Source: Russula earlei
Taxonomy: Eukaryota > Basidiomycota > Agaricomycetes > Russulales > Russulaceae
Direction of reading: 5' to 3'
Length of the DNA stretch: 64,000 nucleotides
NCBI GenBank assembly: GCA_025769875.1
Contig: JAGFNK010000014.1
Coordinates: 124,001 to 188,000 of the forward strand
This document shows positions 9,970-21,261 of this stretch, piece by piece (position 1 is the stretch's first letter; each line of letters opens with the position of its first letter). Both the position numbers and the translations under genes were made by a program. Under the pieces are notes generated by a model that was not told where the DNA came from, searched no databases, and saw nothing but the letters and a program-made list of their open reading frames with translations.

Positions 9970-12900
9970 GGTAGCATATAAAGAAGAGAGAGAAAAATCT
10001 AGGGGAGCATGAGGAGGAGGGAAAGGGGGAAAAAAACAAAGGCGTCAGTGAGTGGACCTCACAAATAAATACTTTTGACTCACTTCCCCCGATTTGGCAC
10101 TCCTCCGGGGTCCTTTGCATTTCTCATCCGCACATCATCGCTCCCCTCACCGCCCCACTCACCCACCGGTCCTCCCCGGTTCTGCTCGCCGAGCTTACTG
10201 CGTATATATCACCCCTGTGAGTCATCTCTGGTCTACCTTTTGGCTGTTCTACACATCTGACAATGCCTCCATGGCCAACATCGAGAACTGTACAGTTTTC
10301 CCCAACAGAGTTCAGTGGCTTGTAGGGTTAGGGCTAGGGCACAGTGCCCGGTGCCAAGGACCAGTCACTTGGCTCTTTCACTCTTTTCTTCGGCAGCACG
10401 GAGCCTCTCTTGCTTTTCTCTTTCAACGCGATTCTGAGGGAACATTGTCCTTCACACACTCGAGCCACGTCCCACCGCTCGATTCTCTGTGGTTTCTACA
10501 TCTGGTGTGGTCGCATCTAGTGGTCTATTCTTCATCAAAGATCATTGTTGGACGTACGGGTGGCGTATTGAAACACGTTTAACAATATAGATTATGGGCG
10601 ACAAAATGGCGCCGACCTTTGACACCCTCAGATAATCCCGAGGCTCGCTCCAAATTTGGTGCCTGCCTTTCTCCGGACCTACGATGTTACATGTTACATG
10701 TCATTACTGTGTGTGGCCAATTGTCTTTCCATTCGAACCCGAAAAGAACAGCCCCGATGCTCCTAGAACTTTTCTTTTCATACCCACGAAAACTCCCAAA
10801 GCAAATTTTCCGGTCCATGGCCATGCCTTATGGATCCATTACCTTATACCCTTTGCCCATGACCCTGCGCGCCTATTCTACTTCTTCCACTACAGGTGAG
10901 TCACTCCTCCCATTAATAACCCCACTCCATCCTATTGCGAGGATCGTTGCCCGCTTTCGCGCGAGGTCTTTCGTTCCAGGCTATCACTTGCCTGTTTCAC
11001 ACCTCACATGAGAGCCCTGACCAACCCTCATGCTGTGACTTCACGACAATTCTATTCCGGCGCTCATTTGGACAGCGCCTCGAGGACGCCAAGTTATTCA
11101 AAATCTACGCCACAGAAACTTTTTCTAAGCAAATTTTCTAAGCAAAACGCGCGAAATGTCTACGACTCAACCAGGAATCTTTATCGCTAAAAATACTTAA
11201 TTGATGATCGGCTAGCATACAACGTTGTGCTGCACGTTCTGTAGTTACCGGGATGCGCTTGGAGTATATTCCACGAAGTGGAGTATTCGATGAGTGTACC
11301 GGTCTCATTGAAATTCGCAAACATGACAGTCATGACCGCCTGATTATTCATGCTAGGGTCCGCAGAAGGTGACAGTACCAGTGTCCGTGCGAGGATGACA
11401 GCGTGAAAGGACGGAACGCTCCGTTCGGTCTCGAATAGTCCTCTGTCTGCCTTTATCGTCCATCTATTACCGCTTATTCCCCCTCCGTCAGACGCGTCAC
11501 CGTGAAGCGTCCTGCGTGCTTTCCCAAGCCCTCTTCTACGTACATTTGAACCACTCTTTGATGGGATTTCGCTCGTGATTAACTCAGAGGATGACGCAGC
11601 CCGTTTCGGTCTTAATCATCACACGTGGGATTTGCATGGCGCCAGCGGGGGAGAGCGCCAAAGTGTCCTCGTGTATAGTGCGCTGCGATAAGTGCCTGTC
11701 ATTTGCCAGATTCCGCATGTAGTGACGCCTCATTACGGCGACCGAACGGAATCTCCCTCGAGTTTTCCAGGTTTCGGCGACGGCGATGTCCTCTAAAGCC
11801 GCCCAGGACATACACGTCCCGCTACACGAGGCACTCACACTCCACTTCCCCCGTGAGTCCGCGCCATCAAAACACGTCAACGTTACACACAACGTAAACC
11901 CTCTATATCCGAACCGAGCAGCAGCCCCTCACGCGCAACGCACGCGCGAACCCCCGATGGCCAAACAATTTTTTTTTTGCCTATGGTAGCACAAGCGAAG
12001 CGGCGCGCGCACTCGCAGTTTTAACCCAAGACCGAGCGATGTGCCTTTCCCGAAAATTGGAACGATGGCTTGAGGAATAAGGAAAGTATGGGCGTCGTTC
12101 TCAGTGGCGCCTCTCGCGCCGCGCCCTCGGGAACTTCACGCGGGCCAAATGGGGTCCCGGATGCCAGTGAGCGGGAATGTGGGACAAGCCCGGCCAGGCC
12201 ATTCATTGATCATTCACGAGGGGCACGTAGATCTCTATATTTCTTCAAACGGCAACTCCTCCGCGAGGATCGTATCGCGTATCATTAGGTGGCCCCTTGC
12301 GCCACCCGAGTTTGCCGCCATCCGCCATCGCCTGGTGTCTTTGGACTCTCCGCAGCGCAAATTGCCCATCATTGATGGGCACCAAGGACGCGTTGCCATC
12401 GCACCGCCAATTCCGTATCCATATCATGATTTGCCCACTGCTGTGCCAGGGAAAGATTAGACTAGCGGCCATCAAGTAGGGCCTCAATTGGCCATCGTCT
12501 TATCATGCGTGCGGTGCCAACCGTCGTCGTCGATGGTGGAGCATAAATGGCATCCGCCGACTGCGGATGGGTCTTCGGAAGCACTGCATTACCATTCTGC
12601 TAACCACTGACCGTTGCAAACCTTGTCTCGCTTCTGGATGTGCAAAAAAAGCTTTGGCTGAACCATGCGCAGTGTCATTGTCACATCTCGATTCTACCTT
12701 TCCCGAGGGAACTGTTTGTCACTGGAAGCATCCTCGAAGCTTTTCTCATCAGACCTGTTCACCTCTCCGCGTTCCAAGATAGGTATTCTCCTGCCCAGCA
12801 TGAACTGCATCTCATCCCGGAAGCGGAAGGCACAAAGTGGGACTCGCTATAGTAAATTTCAGCGGAGATGTTCTCCGTGAACAACTAATTGCGTGGTCCT

Positions 12901-13138
12901 CCTTGCAACTGCACTGATACACTGGTCGTATACAACTCGGCTTCCCTTCTGGGATCGAGTCGAATGACACCTCAGAAGCAAGTAGACAATAAAGTAAATC
13001 AAAAGAAAGAACGAAGCGCAACCACGGGACAAGGCCTTGTAGACAAGGTCCTGCTGCGTGTCGTGCGGCGACACATTGCTTATTCGGTAGCACGTATTAC
13101 ATGTGGGGAGAACACGTGAAACGATTGTATACTAGCGA
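9970..13138. other. Gene-poor tract, no supported gene
   Basis: About 3.2 kb between two minus-strand genes. Frames of 100-160 codons occur (10094-10582, 10619-11011, 11584-11892, 12104-12460), but they overlap on both strands, lack recognisable domains and do not splice into each other. The part near 9970-10100 should contain the promoter of the RING gene; the part near 12.9-13.1 kb is 3' flank of RPS14. I see no RNA gene. Confidence 0.35.
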
Positions 13139-13799
<661 letters not shown>

Positions 13800-14667
13800 T
13801 GTCTGAGGCTTTCGAGTGATAGGGAAAACCTGAACTTGAACCAAAGGAAGAGGGCGGTGTGTAAGGGGACAGCACTCCAAATTAGAGTTGTAGTAGCGAT
13901 CGGTCAATGCCGTGACTAAATCATCCAGATCCAGCTCGCAGTAGTAGCTGGCCACATCTAACTACATCGATGGTCCTGGTATTTGTTACAAGCTATACAT
14001 GATAGCCTGGTGTTATTCTACCAACTCCAGGTTCGTCCCGGATCGATGGAAATGGTTGCATGCCACTACGAGTTCGGTATGCTGTGTAACGAATCCTATT
14101 CTCCCACGTCCCGCTTCTCCCTCCCCCTTCCTTACGCTCGCCCTATTCCGCATTAATGCAGAGCTGTTGGTGTTGGTTCTTCCCGTGAAAATCGGGGGTA
14201 CCACATCGGCTTTTGATGTGGGCCGTGATGCTTCGGCTATCGACTGGACCATATTCCCTGCCTCAAATTCCCGCCTATCAGATGGACCCGTGCGCGCACC
14301 GCACAACTAGTACATTCTCATTTCCTCATTGATGGCCTCCACCGTTCCGTTCCAAGACGTGCCGATACAGCTCAATAAGATACTCTTGCAGTCATCAGAT
14401 GCTTATCTACGGCTTATCGTCCATATTATGGAACCGCGAATGAACAATGGAACTCCTTACAGGGCGCTTCCAAAGTGATGACCCTAGTAAATGACAACAA
14501 CCAATACATTCCTCACCATGAGTGATTGTCCATAGATAATCAATGGATGAATTATGATATTTGTACCCGTTTTGGACTGTTGAGGTGAGATGCTGATGCT
14601 GTCCCCTTTATAAACTCACGTTAAGAACCTCTACCAGGGGTTTTCCTCTTTCCTCTACACCTTTATC
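13800..14667. promoter_or_regulatory. Divergent promoter region between RPS14 and the HTH protein gene
   Basis: About 870 bp separate divergent starts at 13799 (-) and 14668 (+). A short frame on each strand near 14.0-14.3 kb has no recognisable content. No repeat seen. Confidence 0.35.
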
Positions 14668-15058
14668 ATGTCATCCAACGTCCAGTGCACAGCGCTCAAT
14701 AACGCGATCAGGGCCAAAGGTTCTCATTTTCCCATAGTACTTAGCGTGGCATTGAAATTTTCTTAGGGTATACCCATTCCCAGCTGGCTGACCGTGTTGG
14801 CTCCACCCCCGAACGTGTTACGGACAGTCCGTCTGAACATTTTTAAGACTTGGTTTCTTACTTACCGGTCTACGTGTGATAGTCCTCTCCGGCCAAGCGA
14901 AGCCCACCCAACAGGAATTCGATAGTCTCGCACGAACATTGGGCGTTACGAACCCGGTGAGTAGCTGCGCACGATATCCAAACCTTCAGACTTCAAGCTG
15001 ACATACCTAATTCAATTTGTCTCTCTAGCCCCATAACTCAGCTCACACAACCAAGTAG
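14668..15058 (+). CDS. Small helix-turn-helix protein resembling the N-terminal part of cyanase
   Basis: Four small exons (14668-14719, 14767-14826, 14883-14956, 15029-15058) join to 216 nt, 71 aa, all introns GT-AG and all phases consistent. The product starts MSSNVQCTALNNAIRAKGY, has a Cro/C1-like helix-turn-helix pattern (YTHSQLADRVGSTPERV, then GQAKPTQQEFDSLARTLGV) and ends PPHNSAHTTK. This resembles the DNA-binding-like N-terminal helical domain of cyanate hydratase, and small fungal proteins of this type, but the catalytic Arg/Glu/Ser C-terminal domain is absent. So no cyanase activity is claimed. Role unknown; DNA binding is only an inference from the fold. It is invisible to single-frame ORF calling because the longest exon is 74 nt. 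Confidence 0.75.
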
Positions 15059-18000
15059 GAATGTCAGCAAGGCGCCAGCTCGACAGCCCGGAGAAGGCAT
15101 GGGGAGGCTCAATATTGGAAGTCGCAATGGCATCTAACATGTGTTTATCAATTATCAATGAACCCTTCGGTCGTGATATCTTTGTATCTATGTTGAAATG
15201 AAATGGCGGTGATGTCTCATACGTGATTAAAGATGTAGGCCAGCTCTAAGCTGGTTGAGCAAGTGAGTGAGTACTACTTTTTGGGAGGGCTCTATTGTTC
15301 CGGTCCTTACTTAAGGGTTACTCTCCAAGCCACGCTTGCTTAGCCCGGATGGCCTCCAATTGGAATGTATAATGGACACTTGACATTGCATGCTGGGACA
15401 ACGACGTCCCCACAGCGAATGCTAACAACTGCATGCTGATACGCTTGCTGGGAACGCCACTTTGGGGGACTGGTATATTCGGATACCGCCCGGTGCTGTC
15501 CTGATGATTACCATACTTGGATACATGTCCTGAGGACCCCGACAGAGATCAGGTGCTGAAGGAGTGATGGACCCACGCACAAGGCACAAGGGAGGAGCAA
15601 GGACGTGTACCACATGATTCGTCACGGGATAGATCCAATTGTTTTGGTAGTCAACAAGCCAGATGGATTCGGATCGGTGTACTTGGTGGATCGCGGGGAA
15701 ATGCCGTACAGATGCGCCTCTTTGCCGGTCGTGGTGAACGGTTGCAGGAAGTCCTTCCCCATGGGATGGCTCGGCGTATTCTAATCAAGGCTGTGGAACG
15801 GTCAGATGAAACGTGGGACTTGCTGCGTTGGCACAGTTTCACTGGATGCGACCGGATGGTGATATTTAATCATACCGTGGACGGGGACGTGAGCCGAAGA
15901 ACATGAACGAAGCCAAGAAGGTCGGTGACTGCGAAGTTATGAATGAATGAGCGGAACGGATGCGCTAGCAATGAAGTAAAACCGCATCCAGTTGCTTCTG
16001 AGTCACGAAAGGGCAGGGGATGCATTGAGGGGCCTCATGTGTTTTGTGACATGACCAAGGGATTCCTTCACACCTGCAGGGGGTGACCCACAAAAGCGAG
16101 GTAGAATGGACTCGAAGAAATACGTCTCTGTCTGTTTGTGCCGGTGAGGGCATCTGTATACCAATGTATAAGAGAATCAGCACAAATTCTATCCTCCGTC
16201 GGATGATATAGTGAAGCCCAATGGCCGCGCGAACCAGGGACGGATGCGGCGCTACAAAGGGATGCCGCGCAAAAACCCTAACACCGTAGTACGTGAAAGG
16301 GATGTCCAAGGAGCAGGAAGTGACCGTCTGCTTCGCCAAACAGGCGAGGCGTCTGCCTCGTGAACGACCTCCGTGCAGTGGCGGCGAGCATGATAAAGCT
16401 AGGCACCTCTGCTGGTATCAGCAGTACATGGGTGTCGATTGGGAAGGTCCCCCATAACAGAGCACTTCGGTACTGTCTAGTGCCCGTCGTCTTGTAGGGA
16501 AACGCCAGCTATGCATGCCGTAACAACTGTCACCCCAGGGCCTGATTGAAAGGAAATCGCCGGCCCCACGCAGAGGGGGCGTGTTGGGGGCCATTCCGAA
16601 TTCGCCCAAGCCGTTTGGGAAGGCGGTTCTCGCTTTCCCTCAGGCTTCGGGCTCGGGGACACTATAAACCAGAAGCGGCTCTCGGAGTCAGCTCGCTTCG
16701 AGTTCCTTCATGCATCCGCTGCGTGAACGAACTCGAAGCAAGTCGCTCGGGGAATGGATGCGTTGTGTGAACTTTGGGATGCAAGAGAGGGTGAGCGGAA
16801 CAGGAGATAAGCTCAGATAAAGACTTTTGGGAGGTCGCTGTGACAGGCTTTTTGCGAGGTTAACGTTATTCTGGATCTCAATGAACATCCTGCGCCCGGG
16901 CGAAAGGGCAGTCGAGATATTAAACGTCAAAGCGGGGGAAACGTGCCAGTGAGCGCGGAAGGGGATCGCTAATGTAGACAAATTGAGCGTACATCTCGGG
17001 ACTAGGACCTATCCGGTGTGAAAACGGAGCACGGGGTTTATTACTGTCGCAGGCTTTCGAGATCGAACACAATCGTGACGGCTGGCTGGGAGAATATATG
17101 TACAACTCGTTAGCATTTTAGTAGTATTGGAACAGGGAAATTAAAGTCGACATCTAGTCCGACTCCGTTCGTCACGTCACAATAGACCTCTCTGGAAATG
17201 CGGACAACTCGAATCTGGTCAGGAACAGCCCTCTCTTCAGGCGTGTTCGGGACATCGTTTGTGAACAGTATGAAACTGATGTGTAGTAGGGCCAGTGTAC
17301 ATGTGGCCCGGGTACACGTTGGCAGTATTTCGAGGGTCCCGGTTGAACACCGACGACACTCACCTCTCAGTCAGGGTTCTATATATATTTTGTTTGTTGC
17401 AATTACTGTGATGGGCATTGAAGATGAGGTCGGCAACTGGCATGGCACGAACTCAGGTATCACTCAGCAAACCCGCGCACGTGTACCGAGAACTGAGGTG
17501 ACTGACTACTCTATTTATTTATAGTGCTGGCCCTGACCATGAACGGCGAATATACTGAACGAATATAGGGCATAGCGAATCTGAAAAGCGACCCTTGCAC
17601 GAAGAACTTGGATATCCGCCACGCGGATCTCAGCCACGTTCGTAATTAGTATTTCGCTCTCCGAGTCGGCGAGCGTAGAGGTTAACGTCAGTTTTGGAGA
17701 AATCGGAATCCAACTCCCATCCTCTGTACTGTGATACAAATGTACTTGAATTTGATCCGAGAAACCCGACTGACATATCTTACATGATAAATGTTCTCGT
17801 TCAAACCAATCTCGAGTTCGTTATCGCAACGATGTCCTCAGCGGCCTCTACAGGGCCGACCAGTGCCTGGTCACTTACTCTGACAACATCGACGACTGGC
17901 CGCTCCCTAGTCTCCACTGAAGTGCGGGTATCTGGACATAGATGCGATATCCAACTTCGGATATGTGGACCTTTTGAGGTGGTCGTGAAGGAGAGTGAGG

Positions 18001-18784
18001 CACTGCTAACCACCAGATGGTTCTTCCTCTCCTTGAGCAGAACCCGTACATTCTGATGGTTGCCAACTTCATAGGTGTGACAGACTTGCCAGTCAAGTTT
18101 AGTCCGAGTGCGCACCGAACTCTCAGGCGGACTTGCATGATTGGTCGTGGGGAGATCATTTCCGTGCCACAGCTCTGCAGACGAAGAACTGAGAGGTAAT
18201 GGCCTGCGGCGAGCTCCCCATCAACTCTACTGGCTACCAGCAAGCAAGGAGACTGGTGCGTCCGCACTAAAACAGGTGCAACAGGCAGTGCACATTACGA
18301 AATCATTTTGAGTTCGGGCGTTAAGTCCCCTTGCCAAGCGAGGCGGCATTGTTCCCATAACTTGGGCGGCAATCGAATAGTTAGGTGAGGAACCGACACT
18401 TCAGAAGAGGGAGGGAATCAGAGCTAACTGGCCACCAGAAGACCAGGGGGTATCCGCCATTCAGTCAACCGTTAAGTGAAAGCGAACTTCAACAAGTCCC
18501 GGATCGTGTTAGCGAACGGTATCATCACTGAGATCTCCGCTTTAGAGACCACTAGTGGAGAGGAGAGAATTCCTACATCGTAAACAGAGTTCGAAAATAT
18601 ACTTGCGCTCGCCAAAAGCACGAAGAAATGGTCCAATCGCCCACGTAACTCGAGAATTCTTGACACCGGGAAACGTTACGTTACCATCTCGAAAAAGTAG
18701 TCGAGAGGAAAGGAGGATCGACACGTACAACAAATAATGGTAAGGGAGCACATTAGAAGAGTAACAGATTCAAGCAAACTGAAA
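15059..18784. other. Gene-poor tract, no supported gene
   Basis: About 3.7 kb without a domain, repeat boundary or RNA gene I can support. Short overlapping frames occur on both strands; the densest are minus-strand frames at 17515-17739 and 17801-18115, which do not splice cleanly. An 11-bp inverted repeat (GCTTCGAGTTC) lies at about 16695-16739. Confidence 0.35.
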
Positions 18785-19503
18785 CTAATGATGATGTGTT
18801 GCCTTTACGATCGAGATAACGATGATGATGATGATGATGAGGATGGCAACTCCAATGATAAGGCGCATCTAGGTAGTGACACTATGAATTTGTGTGACCG
18901 CAAACAAAAATAATTACATTACCTTCATATCTTTCCACCTTCAAAAGTTCAGATGGTTCACAAATTCAGTTTGTGTTAGGTTCCAGGAGGTCACATTTGA
19001 GGCTTACCACATGTTCTGTAAGGTTTGATAAGCCTAGGTCATTATAAGACAACAGAAAGACTCAACACACCTTTCGGACCCGATTAGCGTTGCGCCTAAA
19101 GCCTTGAGCAGAAACGGCAAGATTGTCTGAGAAGGATGGGAAAATATGAGAACTTATATCCGACATGGGATGAATTCACCCATATGAGGAAGGGCTAATA
19201 TAACTCGCGTGGGGAAAATGAGGAACACGAACCTGTCTTGTCTTGCAAAGAGTCAAGTCGCTCTTGACGCTCTACAACCTTGGTAATGTTGTCTCGCATG
19301 ATGTTGACGGTGTCATCGATTTGTGCTTGAATCGCAGCGGTCTTGGGGTTCGGCCCAGCACTCCCGCCGGGAGCGGAGGGATTGGCTGACGAGCCACCGC
19401 GAGGAAGGTATGGATCATACGGTTCGGACCTGGTCGACAGCAAAGAGATGGTAGTAGGGGAGGTGAGAGTTCAAACGACTACGGACAACACGTAAGCTTA
19501 CAT
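18785..19503 (-). CDS. Snc1/VAMP2-type R-SNARE (synaptobrevin)
   Basis: Six exon pieces on the minus strand: 19503-19502 (only AT of the start codon), 19429-19233, 19126-19071, 19015-19008 (8 nt), 18938-18923 (16 nt) and 18868-18785, total 363 nt, 120 aa. The start ATG is itself split by an intron; the product begins [13 protein letters not shown], typical of basidiomycete synaptobrevins. The SNARE motif runs from about residue 35 to 95 with the zero-layer arginine in [11 protein letters not shown], followed by [19 protein letters not shown] and a single isoleucine-rich transmembrane anchor. No longin domain, unlike the VAMP7 gene in the window. Snc1-type SNAREs sit on secretory vesicles and drive fusion at the plasma membrane, for example at hyphal tips. 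Confidence 0.9.
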
Positions 19504-19873
19504 GACGTCGGGGTACGGTTCTTGATGAGAAAGGGGGAGTCAGAGGGGGAGAAACTTGATAACGGGTGACGCACTAGGCTGATTGTGCTCTGTATCAGTG
19601 GATAGTGGATGCTGCGTTGAAGGAGGACGAACGATGATGGTGGTCCGGTTGGTTGAGTTGCGCACCGCCCGGTTACAAAACATGGGAAACACCCCCCGGC
19701 TTCGGCCGGTAGAAACTCCGATCTCCAAACGTGGCTTAGTGTAGTGTGTGTGTACGACTACATGTACCGTTGACTATACTGTAGCTCGTAACAAGACCCT
19801 TCGTTAAAAGCATGGTGCCAGTAGTATATATTCTTGGTAACATGTGCCATGCCATACAAGGTAATAAAAAAGG
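19504..19873. promoter_or_regulatory. Upstream region of the synaptobrevin gene
   Basis: About 370 bp between two same-strand genes: 3' flank of RPL24 and 5' UTR/promoter of the R-SNARE gene. A GC hairpin-like CCGGCTTCGGCCGG lies near 19697-19710. Confidence 0.3.
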
Positions 19874-20486
19874 TCAACGACCCCCCCGTCCTCCCTTCGC
19901 CTGCTGCTTAGAGATATTCTTGAGGTTGGCTGCGGGACCAGCAGGTCGTTGTGCCTGTGGTCATATGAGATCGGTGTCATATATCATGAGAGGCGGACAC
20001 ACGAACCTTAGGCTTCTTCGCCTCTTTTTCCTTCTTTTCGGCCTTTGCCTTCGAGATCGCGGCAAGCCGCTGTTGTGTCCGAACTTGTGTGCTCTGATTA
20101 CGCTTTGCAACAATGGCCGCGAGGTCTGCGCCAACAATTCCGCGCTGATGTTTTACGGTTCTACGCGATCGTTTCTTTGCCACTTCCTCTGTAATACCCT
20201 TCTTGTGCATGCGGCGGTAAGGAATAGTCCACGCAATCTTTCGCGGATTCTTGCGCTGGTGAAACAAAGATTCACTCTTCGAGGTGCCGAAACGGAAGAT
20301 CTGAGGAAAGAGGAGGTTCACAAAAATCATCGACAGGCATGGACGTCTTGGTACCAACCTTACTGTCACCACGAACAAACAAGCGACCCTTGCTCGGATA
20401 TATCTTGTAATTAGTGAACGAGTCGATTTCCAGTTTCTACAACAATCGTCAGTTGGAAGAAGGTCGTGTTATGACGCACGCACCAT
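19874..20486 (-). CDS. RPL24: 60S ribosomal protein eL24
   Basis: The start ATG at 20486-20484 is followed at once by an intron; the next exon codes KLEIDSFTNYKIYPSKGRLF and VRGDSK, then IFRFGTSKSESLFHQRKNPR and TIPYRRMHKKGITEEVAKKR, all hallmarks of eL24. The distal part is Lys/Ala-rich. The last intron removes the apparent readthrough after AEKKEKEAKKPK, and the final exon codes AQRPAGPAANLKNIS and ends in Gly/Arg at the stop 19876-19874. eL24 sits at the subunit interface of the large ribosomal subunit and joins late in assembly. The intron directly after ATG repeats what is seen in RPS14. Confidence 0.95.
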
Positions 20487-21261
20487 CTGAAGGGTGAGGC
20501 CGGGTCCAAAGCAACCATTAGTGATTCGGTTTAATATACTGTCATCCAAACGCGGTGCGCGACATCCATCCGCCGAAGCCGGGTAAAGACGAGATATTTA
20601 TGATGGAGAGGGGAAAGAAGACGTCCTGGAAACGTTCTGGGTGATAAAAGGGTGGCTCACCTTGAAGAATTAAGGGCCTGTTGAGGGATGGGAGTGTCTT
20701 GACCTTGACTTTGGTTATAGGGAGATTAACGACGCAAGCGGGGCCTGAAGATCGGATATCTCCGGTCGGCATCCGAATTTCCCCAGCATCTTGTTGAGCA
20801 GTTTTGTTTCTTAAGTTGATGTTCATATTCTGTGCTGTGCCTTTCGTTCTTATTCGCTTAGGAGACACTTTGTACTGCGCGCTGTTGTCTTTAACGTGGA
20901 ACGCACTATTTCGTGGAACGTGGATTTAGGAGTGTGGTGCCGATGCCATCAGTGGCGTTACGTGGCACAGACAGGAGCTTGCTTGCTGCGGTGACCGCGC
21001 TCGACAACAGAGCACCGTACTGTACACTACGAGGCGTTGAATAGAATGGAATGGATCTTTCTCGTTGATCATGATGTCATTCAAGGATGAGAACGAAGTA
21101 CCTTGACACATCGTACGTACAGTGAGTGACCGAACAACCGAAACACGCATGCGATCAACGCCCTTACCACACACACTCACGTCCCGCTTTCTTATCTGAC
21201 ATCCCTATAATTCAAACCTCCTTCATATACCACGCTCCTTTCTGTCTCTCTGTATGCCATC
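20487..21261. promoter_or_regulatory. Divergent promoter region between RPL24 and KIN4
   Basis: About 775 bp separate the starts at 20486 (-) and 21262 (+). A minus-strand frame of 108 codons (20542-20868) lies inside but shows no domain. It overlaps where the RPL24 promoter must be, so it is not called. Confidence 0.35.

Noticed and set aside
10323..10339. TAGGGTTAGGGCTAGGG, telomere-like
   Set aside because: Only two and a half units inside unique sequence; too short for a telomere or an interstitial telomeric array.
10094..11011. Open frames of 162 and 130 codons as a possible gene
   Set aside because: No domain, no consistent splice sites joining them, and overlapping frames on other phases are equally open.
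11584..12460. Frames on both strands near 11.6-12.5 kb
   Set aside because: Overlapping open frames on opposite strands with no recognisable protein content; codon preference does not favour one.
17515..18267. Minus-strand frames as a multi-exon gene
   Set aside because: No set of GT-AG joins gave a coherent frame and I recognise no family.
18815..18843. GAT/ATC trinucleotide microsatellite
   Set aside because: On the minus strand it is the ATC (Ile) run of the synaptobrevin membrane anchor, so it is explained by coding.
20542..20868. 108-codon minus-strand frame upstream of RPL24
   Set aside because: No domain, and it occupies the promoter/5' UTR region of RPL24.
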